Positions 8,860 through 17,767 of a DNA stretch of 29,086 nucleotides are shown in pieces. Position numbers and translations under genes: made by a program. The notes under the pieces were generated by a model. It did not search any database. It was given only the letters and a program-made list of their open reading frames with translations, and was not told where the DNA came from. This DNA comes from an uncultured Clostridium sp. (lineage in GTDB: Bacteria > Bacillota > Clostridia > Clostridiales > Clostridiaceae): contig UQBY01000028.1 in assembly GCA_900539375.1 (NCBI GenBank), forward strand, positions 1 through 29,086, read 5' to 3'. Within the stretch, counting starts at the first letter, position 1. Every line of letters starts with the position of its first letter.

Positions 8860-8897
8860 AGATTAGTCTAATCCTTTCATTAATTAAATATTTTTTG

Positions 8898-10142
8898 TTA
8901 TATAAGTCTTATATTTATTGCTTTATATGATTTTTTATTTTTCTTTGTATCATAGGATTCTATTATATTAAAAATAACTTTTTTATTTAATATATTACTC
9001 TTATCTTTAGCTTTAATATCTTTTACTTGGAAAAATATATCTTTATCATCACAGTTAATAAAGCCATATTTATCATTATTTATTTTAGTTATTATTCCTT
9101 CTTTTTCAGGTACTAACTTGTTGTATTCTTCTCTCCATATATTTTCACATTGTTTTTTTATATTATTTTCATCAACAATAATATCTTTTAATTTTTCAAG
9201 TTTATTTGAAATGTTATTATCTTTTTTCCAATTTTCTTTTTCCCTAATATTTTGTATTAAAAGATAGTTTAATTTTCCTTCTTTTTCTCTATTATCTTCA
9301 ATTAAAACATCTCCAATTTTTTCAATTAATTTTATCTTTTTCTCTAATTCACCACTTTTGCTTAATATTCCTTCATATAAATATTTTTTAGCTTTTTCTA
9401 TTTCTCCTTGGCTTTTGTATATATCAGCTATATCTTCTTTTACATAAAAACAATCCTTTAATAAATCAATTTCTAAAAGTAATTCTTTTGCCTTTTCTAT
9501 TTTATTAAGTTTTATTAATGACCTAGAAATTTTTAAATTATACCAAAATGCATCATCTGACATTATATTTTCTTTATAGAAATTTGAAATAGCCTCTTCT
9601 GAATATTTAATACATTCTTCATATTTACCAATTTTTAAGCAAGCTTTTGTATATAAAGAATACCACTTTTCCTTATGGGACTTTGTTTTTCTTTCCTTTT
9701 CTGTTTTATTATTTTGCCTTTTAGAGGATAATATTTCATGTGGAATTTTATTTAAATATTTATATATATATACATATGAATATTGGGTATTTTTATTTTT
9801 AAAATAATCACAAAGATTAAATACAGTTTTAATATAAATTAAAGTATTATTTTCGTTATTATTTAATATATAATCTGTTCCTTCAATAAACTTTTTTTCT
9901 GAAATATTTTCTGGATTTTTTAAATACTTTTGATATATTGCCCAACAATAAAGAGTATTTAAATAATCTTTTTCAGGTTTTAAACTTCTATATCTTTTAT
10001 ATGTTTCTATTACCTTATCATAATTTTTTAATTTATAATAACTATTTCCAAGATACCATAATTCATAAATGTTTAGTTCATCTTTTTCATTACATATTTT
10101 TATTATTTCTTCATATTTCCCTAAAGCATATAATTCCTTCAT
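8898..10142 (-). CDS. TPR-repeat protein with C-terminal cold-shock-like RNA-binding domain
   Basis: This is a 414-residue protein built of helical repeats of tetratricopeptide type (for example LGKYEEIIKICNE, LKNYDKVIETYKRY, IGKYEECIKYSEEAI, QGEIEKAKKYLYEGI). The last 67 residues (about 348-414) match a cold-shock domain: IITKINNDKYGFINCDD carries an RNP1-like motif (KYGFIN) and DIFFQ an RNP2-like motif. TPRs usually bind proteins and cold-shock domains bind single-stranded nucleic acid, so the protein could link partners to RNA or ssDNA. I prefer the ATG at 10142 over the GTG at 10151, because AGGTG overlaps the latter and is well spaced for the former. It follows the 155-residue gene by 17 nt and belongs to the same tight gene run. 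Confidence 0.72.
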   Translation of the reverse strand: MKELYALGKYEEIIKICNEKDELNIYELWYLGNSYYKLKNYDKVIETYKRYRSLKPEKDYLNTLYCWAIYQKYLKNPENISEKKFIEGTDYILNNNENNTLIYIKTVFNLCDYFKNKNTQYSYVYIYKYLNKIPHEILSSKRQNNKTEKERKTKSHKEKWYSLYTKACLKIGKYEECIKYSEEAISNFYKENIMSDDAFWYNLKISRSLIKLNKIEKAKELLLEIDLLKDCFYVKEDIADIYKSQGEIEKAKKYLYEGILSKSGELEKKIKLIEKIGDVLIEDNREKEGKLNYLLIQNIREKENWKKDNNISNKLEKLKDIIVDENNIKKQCENIWREEYNKLVPEKEGIITKINNDKYGFINCDDKDIFFQVKDIKAKDKSNILNKKVIFNIIESYDTKKNKKSYKAINIRLI

Positions 10143-10159
10143 TTTCATCACCTAATATA

Positions 10160-10627
10160 TTAGTTTCTTATTTTTTTATATAGTTTTTCAAGAATTTTAA
10201 AGTTATCTTTGTTTTGCTCACAAATTTCTTTATCCCTTTCATCACAATACTTTAAAAGCTTGTCTGCAAATACTGAAAAATCAATATTATCATTTTCATA
10301 ATTTTTTAATATAGAATAATACTTATCTATTTCAGAAAAATCCTGTTCTATCTTTTTTTCTTCCTTTTTTTCTTCATATTTTATACAATCACGCATATCA
10401 AATTGCTTTTTTACTATATCTACAAGATTCTTATCCCAATTTCCATTACAGGTGATTTTAAAACTTTTATAAACATTTATTATTGCAGAGGAACTATCAT
10501 TTTCAACTTTATATTGAATTGCATATTGAATTTCTTTTAATTCTTTTAAGGTAATATTATACTCACTTTTTAAAGTATTAATAATCTTGTCCATTTCCTT
10601 TCTTATGTTCTCATAATATTTTTCCAT
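10160..10627 (-). CDS. Hypothetical helical protein, unknown family
   Basis: This is a 155-residue Lys/Glu-rich protein, probably largely helical, with coiled-coil-like stretches around KYEEKKEEKKIEQ (about 88-102). No catalytic motif, membrane segment or signal peptide is visible. It starts at an ATG with AGGAG seven bases upstream and sits 10 nt after the DUF1848 gene, inside the methyltransferase-helicase run. I do not recognise the family; an adaptor or partner of one of the neighbours is only a guess. Confidence 0.65.
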   Translation of the reverse strand: MEKYYENIRKEMDKIINTLKSEYNITLKELKEIQYAIQYKVENDSSSAIINVYKSFKITCNGNWDKNLVDIVKKQFDMRDCIKYEEKKEEKKIEQDFSEIDKYYSILKNYENDNIDFSVFADKLLKYCDERDKEICEQNKDNFKILEKLYKKIRN

Positions 10628-10637
10628 AATATTTCTC

Positions 10638-11588
10638 CTATATATCTAAAGTTAATTGACTATAATTATCACACTTAACTGAAGGCATCTTTCTTATTGT
10701 TATTTTTTCATCACCTACTAGTTTACCTAGAAGTAGTGGAGATTTTTCATCATAATTTTTTGAATTTTCCTCTACCATTTTATAATTAAAATTAGCATAG
10801 CAATAAGCACAATAATGTTTGCAGGTATTATATGAACCTATGTCAATGCTTTTTATACAACCACATTCTTTTCTTTGAGTATCATCTTTATTTACCTTTA
10901 ATTCACTATTTAATATTTTAGAAATAAGCCTATCATCAATACATTTTCCTTTTTTTATGCCACAGTTTAATAAATCAATATCTTCTGAACAGGTTTCAAT
11001 AATTATGTTATATTTTTTAGCTATATTAGCTAAATTTCTTCCTATTTCATACATATCTTCTTTTTTTATTTCATGTAAAGATAGTTCTTTTGTATTTCTC
11101 TTAGTTTTTTCATACAAATCTAGAAAACTAATAACACATTTTTCTGTATATCCCTTTAGCCTTTTGCAAATTTCTTCAAACCATTTATAATGATATTCTT
11201 TTGAGTAATAATCATTTATAAGTATTGGGTCATATCTCCATATTACCTTTTCTTTTCCGATTTTTTCAGATAACTGAATAAAGGTTTTTATTAGTTCTGT
11301 CTTTTTTCTTGTTCCTTTTTCTATATCTTTTCCATAAGAATTTAAAGTAAATTGAAAATAATACTTAAATCCCTTACTATCTAAAATACTAAGACTTGGT
11401 ATCATTGGTTTTGGATCTTTAGTCCAAAATACAAAGCAATCAACAGTATCTAAATTAAGTTCTATTTTACTTACCTGTTTTCTATTAAAAGGATTTACTA
11501 CATATAAAAAGCCTTCATTTATTCTATTTATAAACCACTTGCTATAAAAGGCTGGTATATCTGTACGCCTACTTGCACTTATAATCAT
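10638..11588 (-). CDS. DUF1848 family protein, putative Fe-S protein
   Basis: This 316-residue protein begins MIISASRRTDIPAFYSKWF, the conserved opening of DUF1848 proteins. It also has VFWTKDP (about 54-59) and IWRYDPI (about 116-122). The C-terminal half carries a cysteine-rich signature, ECGCIKSIDIGSYNTC (C242, C244, C256) followed by HYCAYCYAN (C260, C263), which could bind an iron-sulfur cluster. DUF1848 proteins resemble radical-SAM or DNA-photolesion-lyase-like proteins, but I know of no settled biochemical role. Its position 13 nt after a large helicase suggests that it works with that enzyme on nucleic acid; that is inference. Confidence 0.8.
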   Translation of the reverse strand: MIISASRRTDIPAFYSKWFINRINEGFLYVVNPFNRKQVSKIELNLDTVDCFVFWTKDPKPMIPSLSILDSKGFKYYFQFTLNSYGKDIEKGTRKKTELIKTFIQLSEKIGKEKVIWRYDPILINDYYSKEYHYKWFEEICKRLKGYTEKCVISFLDLYEKTKRNTKELSLHEIKKEDMYEIGRNLANIAKKYNIIIETCSEDIDLLNCGIKKGKCIDDRLISKILNSELKVNKDDTQRKECGCIKSIDIGSYNTCKHYCAYCYANFNYKMVEENSKNYDEKSPLLLGKLVGDEKITIRKMPSVKCDNYSQLTLDI

Positions 11589-11601
11589 TATCTTTCACTT
11601 C

Positions 11602-14600
11602 CTAATTTTTTTTAAACAATTCTGCATCAAATCTTGCAAAAGCTTGCTTGTAAAAATAAAAATAGTCTAGGGAGCTAGTTTTTTCACATGACACTTCTTC
11701 TTTTATAGCTTCTATTACATATTTTAAATTAGAGCTAAATACAATTGATTCAATATCATCTTCATAAAGCTTTTTTATAGTTTTATATAATCCATAAAAT
11801 ATTGTTTCATTTTGAGATTTTTTATTTTCTAAATCAATAGTATCACCATTAATAGTCAATTTAAAAATTTCCCCTTTTTTAACTAACTTTATTTCAGCAT
11901 CAACATAAAGAACTTTCCTAGTAATTGTAATGAAAGGTTTTAGCTTTTCCTTTCCTATTAAATAGCCTACCATGTTTTTAGCAGCATATTTATTTAAATT
12001 ATTATATAAATATTGTGTTTCAAAAGATTTTAAACACAAATAACATCCTGAATCCTTTTCACATTTACAATTAGATATTATTTTATAGGTATTACCTAAA
12101 AAGTTATTAGTATTTTTCTTTATCGCATTTAATATAACTTCTAAATCAAAATTTCCATTAGCATTTTTATCATACATAATTCCATAACTACAATTATTCT
12201 CTTCATTAAAAATAAAATCTGTTTTTATTTTTTCATTAGCAATTAATGCAAGTTCTGAAGAATCAAGACCAAATTCTTTCATAATAGATTTATGTAAGAG
12301 TGCTAAAAAGCTTATGCTTTGCTTTTCACTTAAAATATCATCATGAAATCTAAATAATATAATATTTGTTTTTAATGTATATCCAAATTGTTCTTCTTTA
12401 TATTTAGCAATATATTCAATAATTCCATTTGATATATAATATACTTCTATTGGACCTTTCTTAAAGCTAGGTTCTAGTTTTTTACTTACTTTTATATTTA
12501 AAAAACATTTATTACTATTTGTTAATCTTTTAACTTGCATATAATTTGAATCTTCTTTGCATAAAATGTTTTGAATATCAATAACCTCTTCTTCTTGCAT
12601 ATTTATAAAGCTTTTATTTCCTTTAGGTTCTAAATAATAATGTTTATTTCCTATAAACATATAACTTCTAATGTTTAGTGTTTTATATCCTATATCTAAT
12701 TCCCTAGTTGCTAAAATTTTATCATCTTCATCATATAAATTTACAACTTTAGAACTAAAATTATAATCTGGATAAATAGAATTTTTATAACAATCTTTAT
12801 CCCTTTTCTTTGCAAGCTTTATTTTTAAAAGCCTTATATGTTCATTTATATCAATTTCACAATTAAACACCTTTTCACAAGTTTCTTTTAAGGGCAATAT
12901 TTTTGAATTTTTATATATAATGGTGTTTACATGTTTATTTAAAACCATTTTATTGTTTAATTTAAATCTTGGTGGATTAATAGTTCCTTCAATTATTTCT
13001 TTTGGATTATGAAAATAATACCAATCATGACTATTGCTTTCAGAACATATAGTAATTATTGCAGCAAATTTATCATTTTTTCTTCCTGCACGTCCTGCAC
13101 GTTGACAATAGTTTGAAGAAATAGGTGGAACCCCTAGCATATAAACAAAAGATAAATTTCCTATATCAATTCCCATTTCTAAAGTTGGTGTAGCAAAAAG
13201 TAAATTTAATTTTCCCTGTTGAAAGTCTTTTTCATATATTTTCTTTTCTTCTTTATCAACCTCAGAGGTATGTACTCCTGCTTTAAATTTAATATTTTCT
13301 AAAATTTCACTAATACTATTATACTTACTTTTTTCATTTAATATTTTTATATTTTTAGGATTTAAATAAAATAAATTTTCCTCTTCTATAAATATATCTT
13401 TCTTTACTAATTCTTTTGCTAAGTTAATTATTTTTTCATTTCCTAGTCTTTCAATAAAACTATTATATAATCTTCCCCTATCAGTTAAAGATATATAGCT
13501 TTTGTTTTTATTAATATTAGATTTAAAATCTACTTTTAATCCCTTTGGTTTTATAAAATCAAATCTATTTAATTTAATAAAAGTACCTAAAGATAAAGTT
13601 TCATGTAAATATAAGCTATTTTTATAGGCAATATTCACTAATTCCTCTTCTTCATCACTTAAGTTATATGATGTTTCAAATTTACTTAATAGCTTTCCAC
13701 TTTTTTTTATAAATCTAAAAAACCAGCATTTAAAATCCTCTATATTTATATCTTTACAATTAGAATTTTTATTGTATTCATTTATTAATTCTATTCCTTC
13801 ATTAAGTGCATCTATAAGACTTTTTGATTTACCATTAAGAACTAATTTTAATATTTCATCATAACAAGAACTAAAAAAGAAGTCATTATAAATATTGCTA
13901 TTTCTTCCTGACCTTTCACGATTATCTTTAAATACTAATATTTTTCGATTATCATAGGGCATATACATAAGATTTTTTCTTATAATTTGATACTCTAAAT
14001 CTGTCTTATATAATTCTTCATCTTCTTTAACTAAATTTATTGTTTCAAAATTCATGCTTTCATCTTTTATTACCTCATAACATCCATCTTTTTCAATGTC
14101 TAATTTAATCTTATTATTTATAGTTTCAAAGTTTGTAAATTTTAATTTATTGGTATAATCATAAGATATTTTATTATTAAAATTTAAAAATACTATATTT
14201 CCATTATTATTATTATTAAAAGGATATATACACCCTTTTTCTAAAGTTCCCATTAATAAATTTATATCTCTTTTATATACTGGAAATACTAAATTACCAC
14301 AATCATTACATCTTTCAACATAGGAAGTATAATATTTACCACATTTACAGCATCTTTTTACTTCATTTTCTCTTTCTAAAAAAAATAAATGTATTTTAAA
14401 ATCAAGTATAGGATTATTTGGATATTTTTCATTTAATTTAACTACTTTATTTAATAAATCTTTTAGTTCTTTTTTACTTATATTTAGATTTTTTTCCTTT
14501 AAAATATTTATTATTTCATCAAAGGATTTACTTCCATCATAAAGATTTTCCTTTAGTATTTTTATTACTGGATTATTTAAAGTATCTAAATATTCTTTGT

Positions 14601-15576
14601 CTTTAATATTCATAAATACAGGTTCTTTTTTACTAAAGGTTGGCTGAATATATTCATACTCTTTTTCTTTAACATTAAACATATTTTGAATAAATTCATC
14701 TATTTCTTTTTTTCCTGTAATATAACCACCTGTTTTTTCTCCTTCACTATTTCTATCTAAAGTAGCACTACACCCAATTTGCACTATATTATTGTTTGAA
14801 GAAAATCTATAACGAAGTCTATGAAGTAAATATTTAATATTTAAAGCCTTATTTCCATTGTATACATGAATTTCATCTAAAACTATATATTTAAAAACAT
14901 TATTAACATCTGAAAATAAATTATCATATCTTTTGTTTGTAAGCATTCTTTCAAGCATTACATAATTAGTTACTAAAATATCTGGAGGATTTTCAATAAT
15001 ATCATCTCTTGTAATAACATTTGAAGAAGATTTAACATTTTCTCTAAAAGGTACATCACCATTTATAATTCCATAAGTAATATTAGTATTTTTTGTAGCC
15101 TCTTCAATTCTTCTAAGCTGATCAGTTGCTAAAGCATTCATTGGATATATTATTATTGATTTTACCCCTTTTTCTGATTTTTTATTCAAACAATAATTAA
15201 AAATTGGTATAAGAAAAGATTCTGTTTTTCCACTTCCTGTTCCTGTGGAAATTATAGTACATTTTTCATTTAAAATTGATTTAATAGCCCTTTCTTGATG
15301 AGCATACAAAGAACCATGAAAATTTAATATATTAGGTAAGTTAGAATTTAATTTGTTTTCAATACAAAACTCCTGAAAATTTTTTCCACTTTCATATTTT
15401 TTATTTATGGAAAGTATAATATTTTCATCATTTTTCAATGCTTCTATTATGTTATTTAAACCACTTTCTAATTTTTCATCTAACTTATCTTTTAAGCCAT
15501 AATTATTTCTTATTAATCTTTCTAAATTCTCATTATATGTATTAATTAGTTCAAAACAAACTTCAATTTTATTCAT
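11602..15576 (-). CDS. Large DEAD/DEAH-box superfamily 2 helicase with MZB/DUF1998-like C-terminal cysteines
   Basis: This 1324-residue ATP-dependent helicase has these motifs in order: Q-like YAHQERAI (Q94), Walker A TGTGSGKT (111-118), DEIH (234-237) and SATL (270-273). A zinc-ribbon-like insertion follows (C409/C410, C412, C423, C426). The second RecA domain has ATPTLEMGIDIG and the arginine-finger motif QRAGRAGRK. Near the end, CKCEKDSGCYLC (C1170, C1172, C1178, C1181) matches the four-cysteine cluster of the MZB domain found in DUF1998 helicases. This layout is shared by helicases of defence systems such as DISARM (DrmA) and by Hrq1/YprA-type enzymes. I see no DrmB, DrmC or PLD partner here. 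The gene begins 4 nt after the methyltransferase stop and has only a weak ribosome site (GAAAG), so translational coupling is likely. Confidence 0.85.
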   Translation of the reverse strand: MNKIEVCFELINTYNENLERLIRNNYGLKDKLDEKLESGLNNIIEALKNDENIILSINKKYESGKNFQEFCIENKLNSNLPNILNFHGSLYAHQERAIKSILNEKCTIISTGTGSGKTESFLIPIFNYCLNKKSEKGVKSIIIYPMNALATDQLRRIEEATKNTNITYGIINGDVPFRENVKSSSNVITRDDIIENPPDILVTNYVMLERMLTNKRYDNLFSDVNNVFKYIVLDEIHVYNGNKALNIKYLLHRLRYRFSSNNNIVQIGCSATLDRNSEGEKTGGYITGKKEIDEFIQNMFNVKEKEYEYIQPTFSKKEPVFMNIKDKEYLDTLNNPVIKILKENLYDGSKSFDEIINILKEKNLNISKKELKDLLNKVVKLNEKYPNNPILDFKIHLFFLERENEVKRCCKCGKYYTSYVERCNDCGNLVFPVYKRDINLLMGTLEKGCIYPFNNNNNGNIVFLNFNNKISYDYTNKLKFTNFETINNKIKLDIEKDGCYEVIKDESMNFETINLVKEDEELYKTDLEYQIIRKNLMYMPYDNRKILVFKDNRERSGRNSNIYNDFFFSSCYDEILKLVLNGKSKSLIDALNEGIELINEYNKNSNCKDINIEDFKCWFFRFIKKSGKLLSKFETSYNLSDEEEELVNIAYKNSLYLHETLSLGTFIKLNRFDFIKPKGLKVDFKSNINKNKSYISLTDRGRLYNSFIERLGNEKIINLAKELVKKDIFIEEENLFYLNPKNIKILNEKSKYNSISEILENIKFKAGVHTSEVDKEEKKIYEKDFQQGKLNLLFATPTLEMGIDIGNLSFVYMLGVPPISSNYCQRAGRAGRKNDKFAAIITICSESNSHDWYYFHNPKEIIEGTINPPRFKLNNKMVLNKHVNTIIYKNSKILPLKETCEKVFNCEIDINEHIRLLKIKLAKKRDKDCYKNSIYPDYNFSSKVVNLYDEDDKILATRELDIGYKTLNIRSYMFIGNKHYYLEPKGNKSFINMQEEEVIDIQNILCKEDSNYMQVKRLTNSNKCFLNIKVSKKLEPSFKKGPIEVYYISNGIIEYIAKYKEEQFGYTLKTNIILFRFHDDILSEKQSISFLALLHKSIMKEFGLDSSELALIANEKIKTDFIFNEENNCSYGIMYDKNANGNFDLEVILNAIKKNTNNFLGNTYKIISNCKCEKDSGCYLCLKSFETQYLYNNLNKYAAKNMVGYLIGKEKLKPFITITRKVLYVDAEIKLVKKGEIFKLTINGDTIDLENKKSQNETIFYGLYKTIKKLYEDDIESIVFSSNLKYVIEAIKEEVSCEKTSSLDYFYFYKQAFARFDAELFKKN

Positions 15577-15580
15577 TTAA

Positions 15581-16447
15581 TCACTTTCTTTCTAGTATTA
15601 TATAATTATAGTTAGTATTTTTCTTTGCAATATAATTGTTCCCCCCTACAAAAATATATTCTTTCATTTTTTCTGGCATATCTATATGAAGTCTATAAGT
15701 ATCCTTACCATTTTCTAAAACATTCATATATTCACCTGTTGATTTTTTCAAATAATTAATTACCTCTTCTACATTGTCATATTGTAAATCAATAATAATA
15801 AAATAAGCTCCTGATTTCATTACTTTAAACTTTTCCATTAATGTTTCTTCAAATTTTTTTGTATCTTCCATGTGATTTATACAATTTTGCATAACTATAA
15901 TGTCACTTTGAAATTCTCTTTCCTTACAAGTAACCCATCTATTGCATACATTACTACAACTCTCCATAAAATTACATCCATATATATTATTAACTTTAAT
16001 ACGCAAATTTCTTAAAGTTGTTAGCAATATTTCAGTTACTCTTCTTTGATTATCCCATTCACCTTCATGGTCATATAAATTGCATATAATTTTTTTATTA
16101 ATTAAATATTCATTTAATGATTTTAAACATCCATATACTTCAGGACCAGGACCTGCTCCTAAAAAGCTAACATTAATAGTAGTTTTTAATAAGGTTTTAA
16201 TTTTTTTATTAATATATTTATTCATCAAAGTATATATAGGACCTATATAATTAGGATAATAACATAACATATAAGCTTTACGAATTTCACTTTCTTCATA
16301 AGGTGTATTAGGAACATTCCTTTTATAACTATTTCTAAGAATAGCTATATACTTTTTTATATCTTCTGCCCTATTTTTAGTTAATTCATCATAATCAAAA
16401 CCATAAGTTTCTTTAAAAATTAATTTATAAATATTTTTTTCCTCCAT
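15581..16447 (-). CDS. Putative class I SAM-dependent methyltransferase
   Basis: This 288-residue protein has a Rossmann-like motif I VSFLGAGPGPEVYG (FLGAGPG at 95-101). A second acidic strand end, NLYDHEGEW (D126), and a motif IV-like stretch, IIVMQNCINHM (about 184-193), are as in class I methyltransferases. The substrate is unknown; there is no DPPY or NPPY, so a typical adenine-N6 DNA methylase is unlikely, while RNA, protein or small-molecule methylation stays open. It is the first gene of the run that continues with the helicase. The start is odd: the ATG is directly followed by GAGGAA, so the only good Shine-Dalgarno lies inside the gene and would fit an ATT at codon 6 better. No space for a promoter exists between it and the upstream hairpin. 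Confidence 0.68.
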   Translation of the reverse strand: MEEKNIYKLIFKETYGFDYDELTKNRAEDIKKYIAILRNSYKRNVPNTPYEESEIRKAYMLCYYPNYIGPIYTLMNKYINKKIKTLLKTTINVSFLGAGPGPEVYGCLKSLNEYLINKKIICNLYDHEGEWDNQRRVTEILLTTLRNLRIKVNNIYGCNFMESCSNVCNRWVTCKEREFQSDIIVMQNCINHMEDTKKFEETLMEKFKVMKSGAYFIIIDLQYDNVEEVINYLKKSTGEYMNVLENGKDTYRLHIDMPEKMKEYIFVGGNNYIAKKNTNYNYIILERK

Positions 16448-16462
16448 ATAAAATTAAATATA

Positions 16463-16494
16463 AAGGAGTTGTTATACTATTGTTACAACTCCTT
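16463..16494 (-). terminator. Hairpin between RT and methyltransferase (terminator or attenuator)
   Basis: A perfect 10-bp stem, AAGGAGTTGT with ACAACTCCTT, and a 12-nt loop. The minus-strand tail (TATATTTAATTTT) is only moderately U-rich. A near copy of the hairpin occurs at 20290-20334. It starts 28 nt beyond the RT stop and ends 15 nt before the methyltransferase ATG, so read-through would be needed to express the downstream genes unless they have a hidden promoter. Confidence 0.6.
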
Positions 16495-16522
16495 ATCCTT
16501 TCTTAATATTTTTATAACTAAT

Positions 16523-17767
16523 TTATTCTTTTAATCTATTATTAACTTTTGTCCAATGTTTCTTTATTTGATTTCTAATATTATTTTTTAACACTTTACT
16601 TTCATTAAATATTTTTTCTGCTTTATAGGCATAAGTTAAAAAGTTTCCATATTTTTTATAAACATTTGGACGGCTTCCTAAATGGGTATAACTTCTGTAT
16701 AATGCTTTTTTACCAGCATTAAAACTCCTTTTATTTTTAAATGTTTTTATTCTTTTAATTTTTTTATATGCTCTACAATAATATTTAAAAAGACTTTTTT
16801 CACGTATTCTTACATATTCTCCATCATAACTAAAGCCTAAATAATTAACTGATTTTTCTTTATCATTTAAATCAGTAATTTTCCCATTAGAGTAAAAATA
16901 TTCACTAGTTTTATCCTCATTTAATTTTAAATTTGGTATTTTATCTTTAGTATTAAAAACAAAATCTCTAATTTCTAAATATTTAGTTGAATTTTTACTC
17001 ATTGGAATAGCAATTATTATATCGTCACTATATCTTCTATAAATACCTTTATTTTTCTTTACATATTCCTTTAAAATTTTATCAAATTCTATCATATATA
17101 TATTGGCATAAATAGAACTTATACATGCTCCTTGGGGCACTCCGTAATCATTTTCATTAGTTTTTAAATATATCTTTTTAAAGGTTTTAAATTCTTTAGT
17201 ATCAAAATACTTATTTAATTGACACATATCTTTAAAAGGTACATCCTTAAATTTTTCAATATCTTTTGAATCAATATAAGAAAACTTTGTAATATTTTTA
17301 TATACAGCATATTCTCCATCACTTAATGGTTGTCCTAAATTTACTTTTCTAATTTGTTCTTTTAAATATTTATGGTCTAATCCATCAAAGAAATCAGAAA
17401 AATCTCCTACAAATACATATGCACTTTTACAATTAACAATAAATTCAAAAACTTCCTTTGCATAATGAATATTACATTTATCATTTTTACAATTTCTATA
17501 GGCTATTGAAACTTCATCAAAGCCCTCATTTTTAATATAGTTATTATATTTATTGTTTAATATATCTCCATAGTATTTATAAATAGCTTTATCAATATAA
17601 GCTGCTGAATATAACTGACGCTCTTTTATTTTTACTTCTTTTTTTTCTTCATTTATTTTTTGATATTTTTTATATTTAATTTGAAAATGAATAAATGGAT
17701 AAAAACTATGACTTTTTACCCACTTTTCATCTTTTATTTTTATATATTCTTTATTATTTTTATCCAT
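16523..17767 (-). CDS. Reverse transcriptase of the defence-associated (UG/DRT) type, possibly DRT2-like
   Basis: This 414-residue RNA-directed DNA polymerase has the palm motifs GDFSDFFDGLDH (catalytic D122), YGVPQGACISS (209-218), RRYSDDIIIA (YSDD at 246-249, catalytic D248 and D249), LNEDKT (282-287) and NYLGFSYDG (308-316). The N-terminal stretch FYPFIHFQIKYKK and the KERQLYSAAYIDKAIYKYY region look like those of stand-alone bacterial RTs of the UG group. There is no maturase X or HNH domain (so not a group II intron) and no NAxxH or VTG motif (so not a typical retron). Length, solo RT architecture and an upstream structured RNA agree with DRT2, but I cannot run the phylogeny. Ribosome site AGGAG lies seven bases before the ATG. 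YSDD replaces the commoner YADD. The likely role is antiphage defence by copying the upstream RNA into cDNA. Confidence 0.85.
   Translation of the reverse strand: MDKNNKEYIKIKDEKWVKSHSFYPFIHFQIKYKKYQKINEEKKEVKIKERQLYSAAYIDKAIYKYYGDILNNKYNNYIKNEGFDEVSIAYRNCKNDKCNIHYAKEVFEFIVNCKSAYVFVGDFSDFFDGLDHKYLKEQIRKVNLGQPLSDGEYAVYKNITKFSYIDSKDIEKFKDVPFKDMCQLNKYFDTKEFKTFKKIYLKTNENDYGVPQGACISSIYANIYMIEFDKILKEYVKKNKGIYRRYSDDIIIAIPMSKNSTKYLEIRDFVFNTKDKIPNLKLNEDKTSEYFYSNGKITDLNDKEKSVNYLGFSYDGEYVRIREKSLFKYYCRAYKKIKRIKTFKNKRSFNAGKKALYRSYTHLGSRPNVYKKYGNFLTYAYKAEKIFNESKVLKNNIRNQIKKHWTKVNNRLKE

Noticed and set aside
11602..16447. DISARM system
   Set aside because: The helicase is DrmA-like in layout, but DrmB, DrmC (PLD) and a recognisable DNA methylase are missing.
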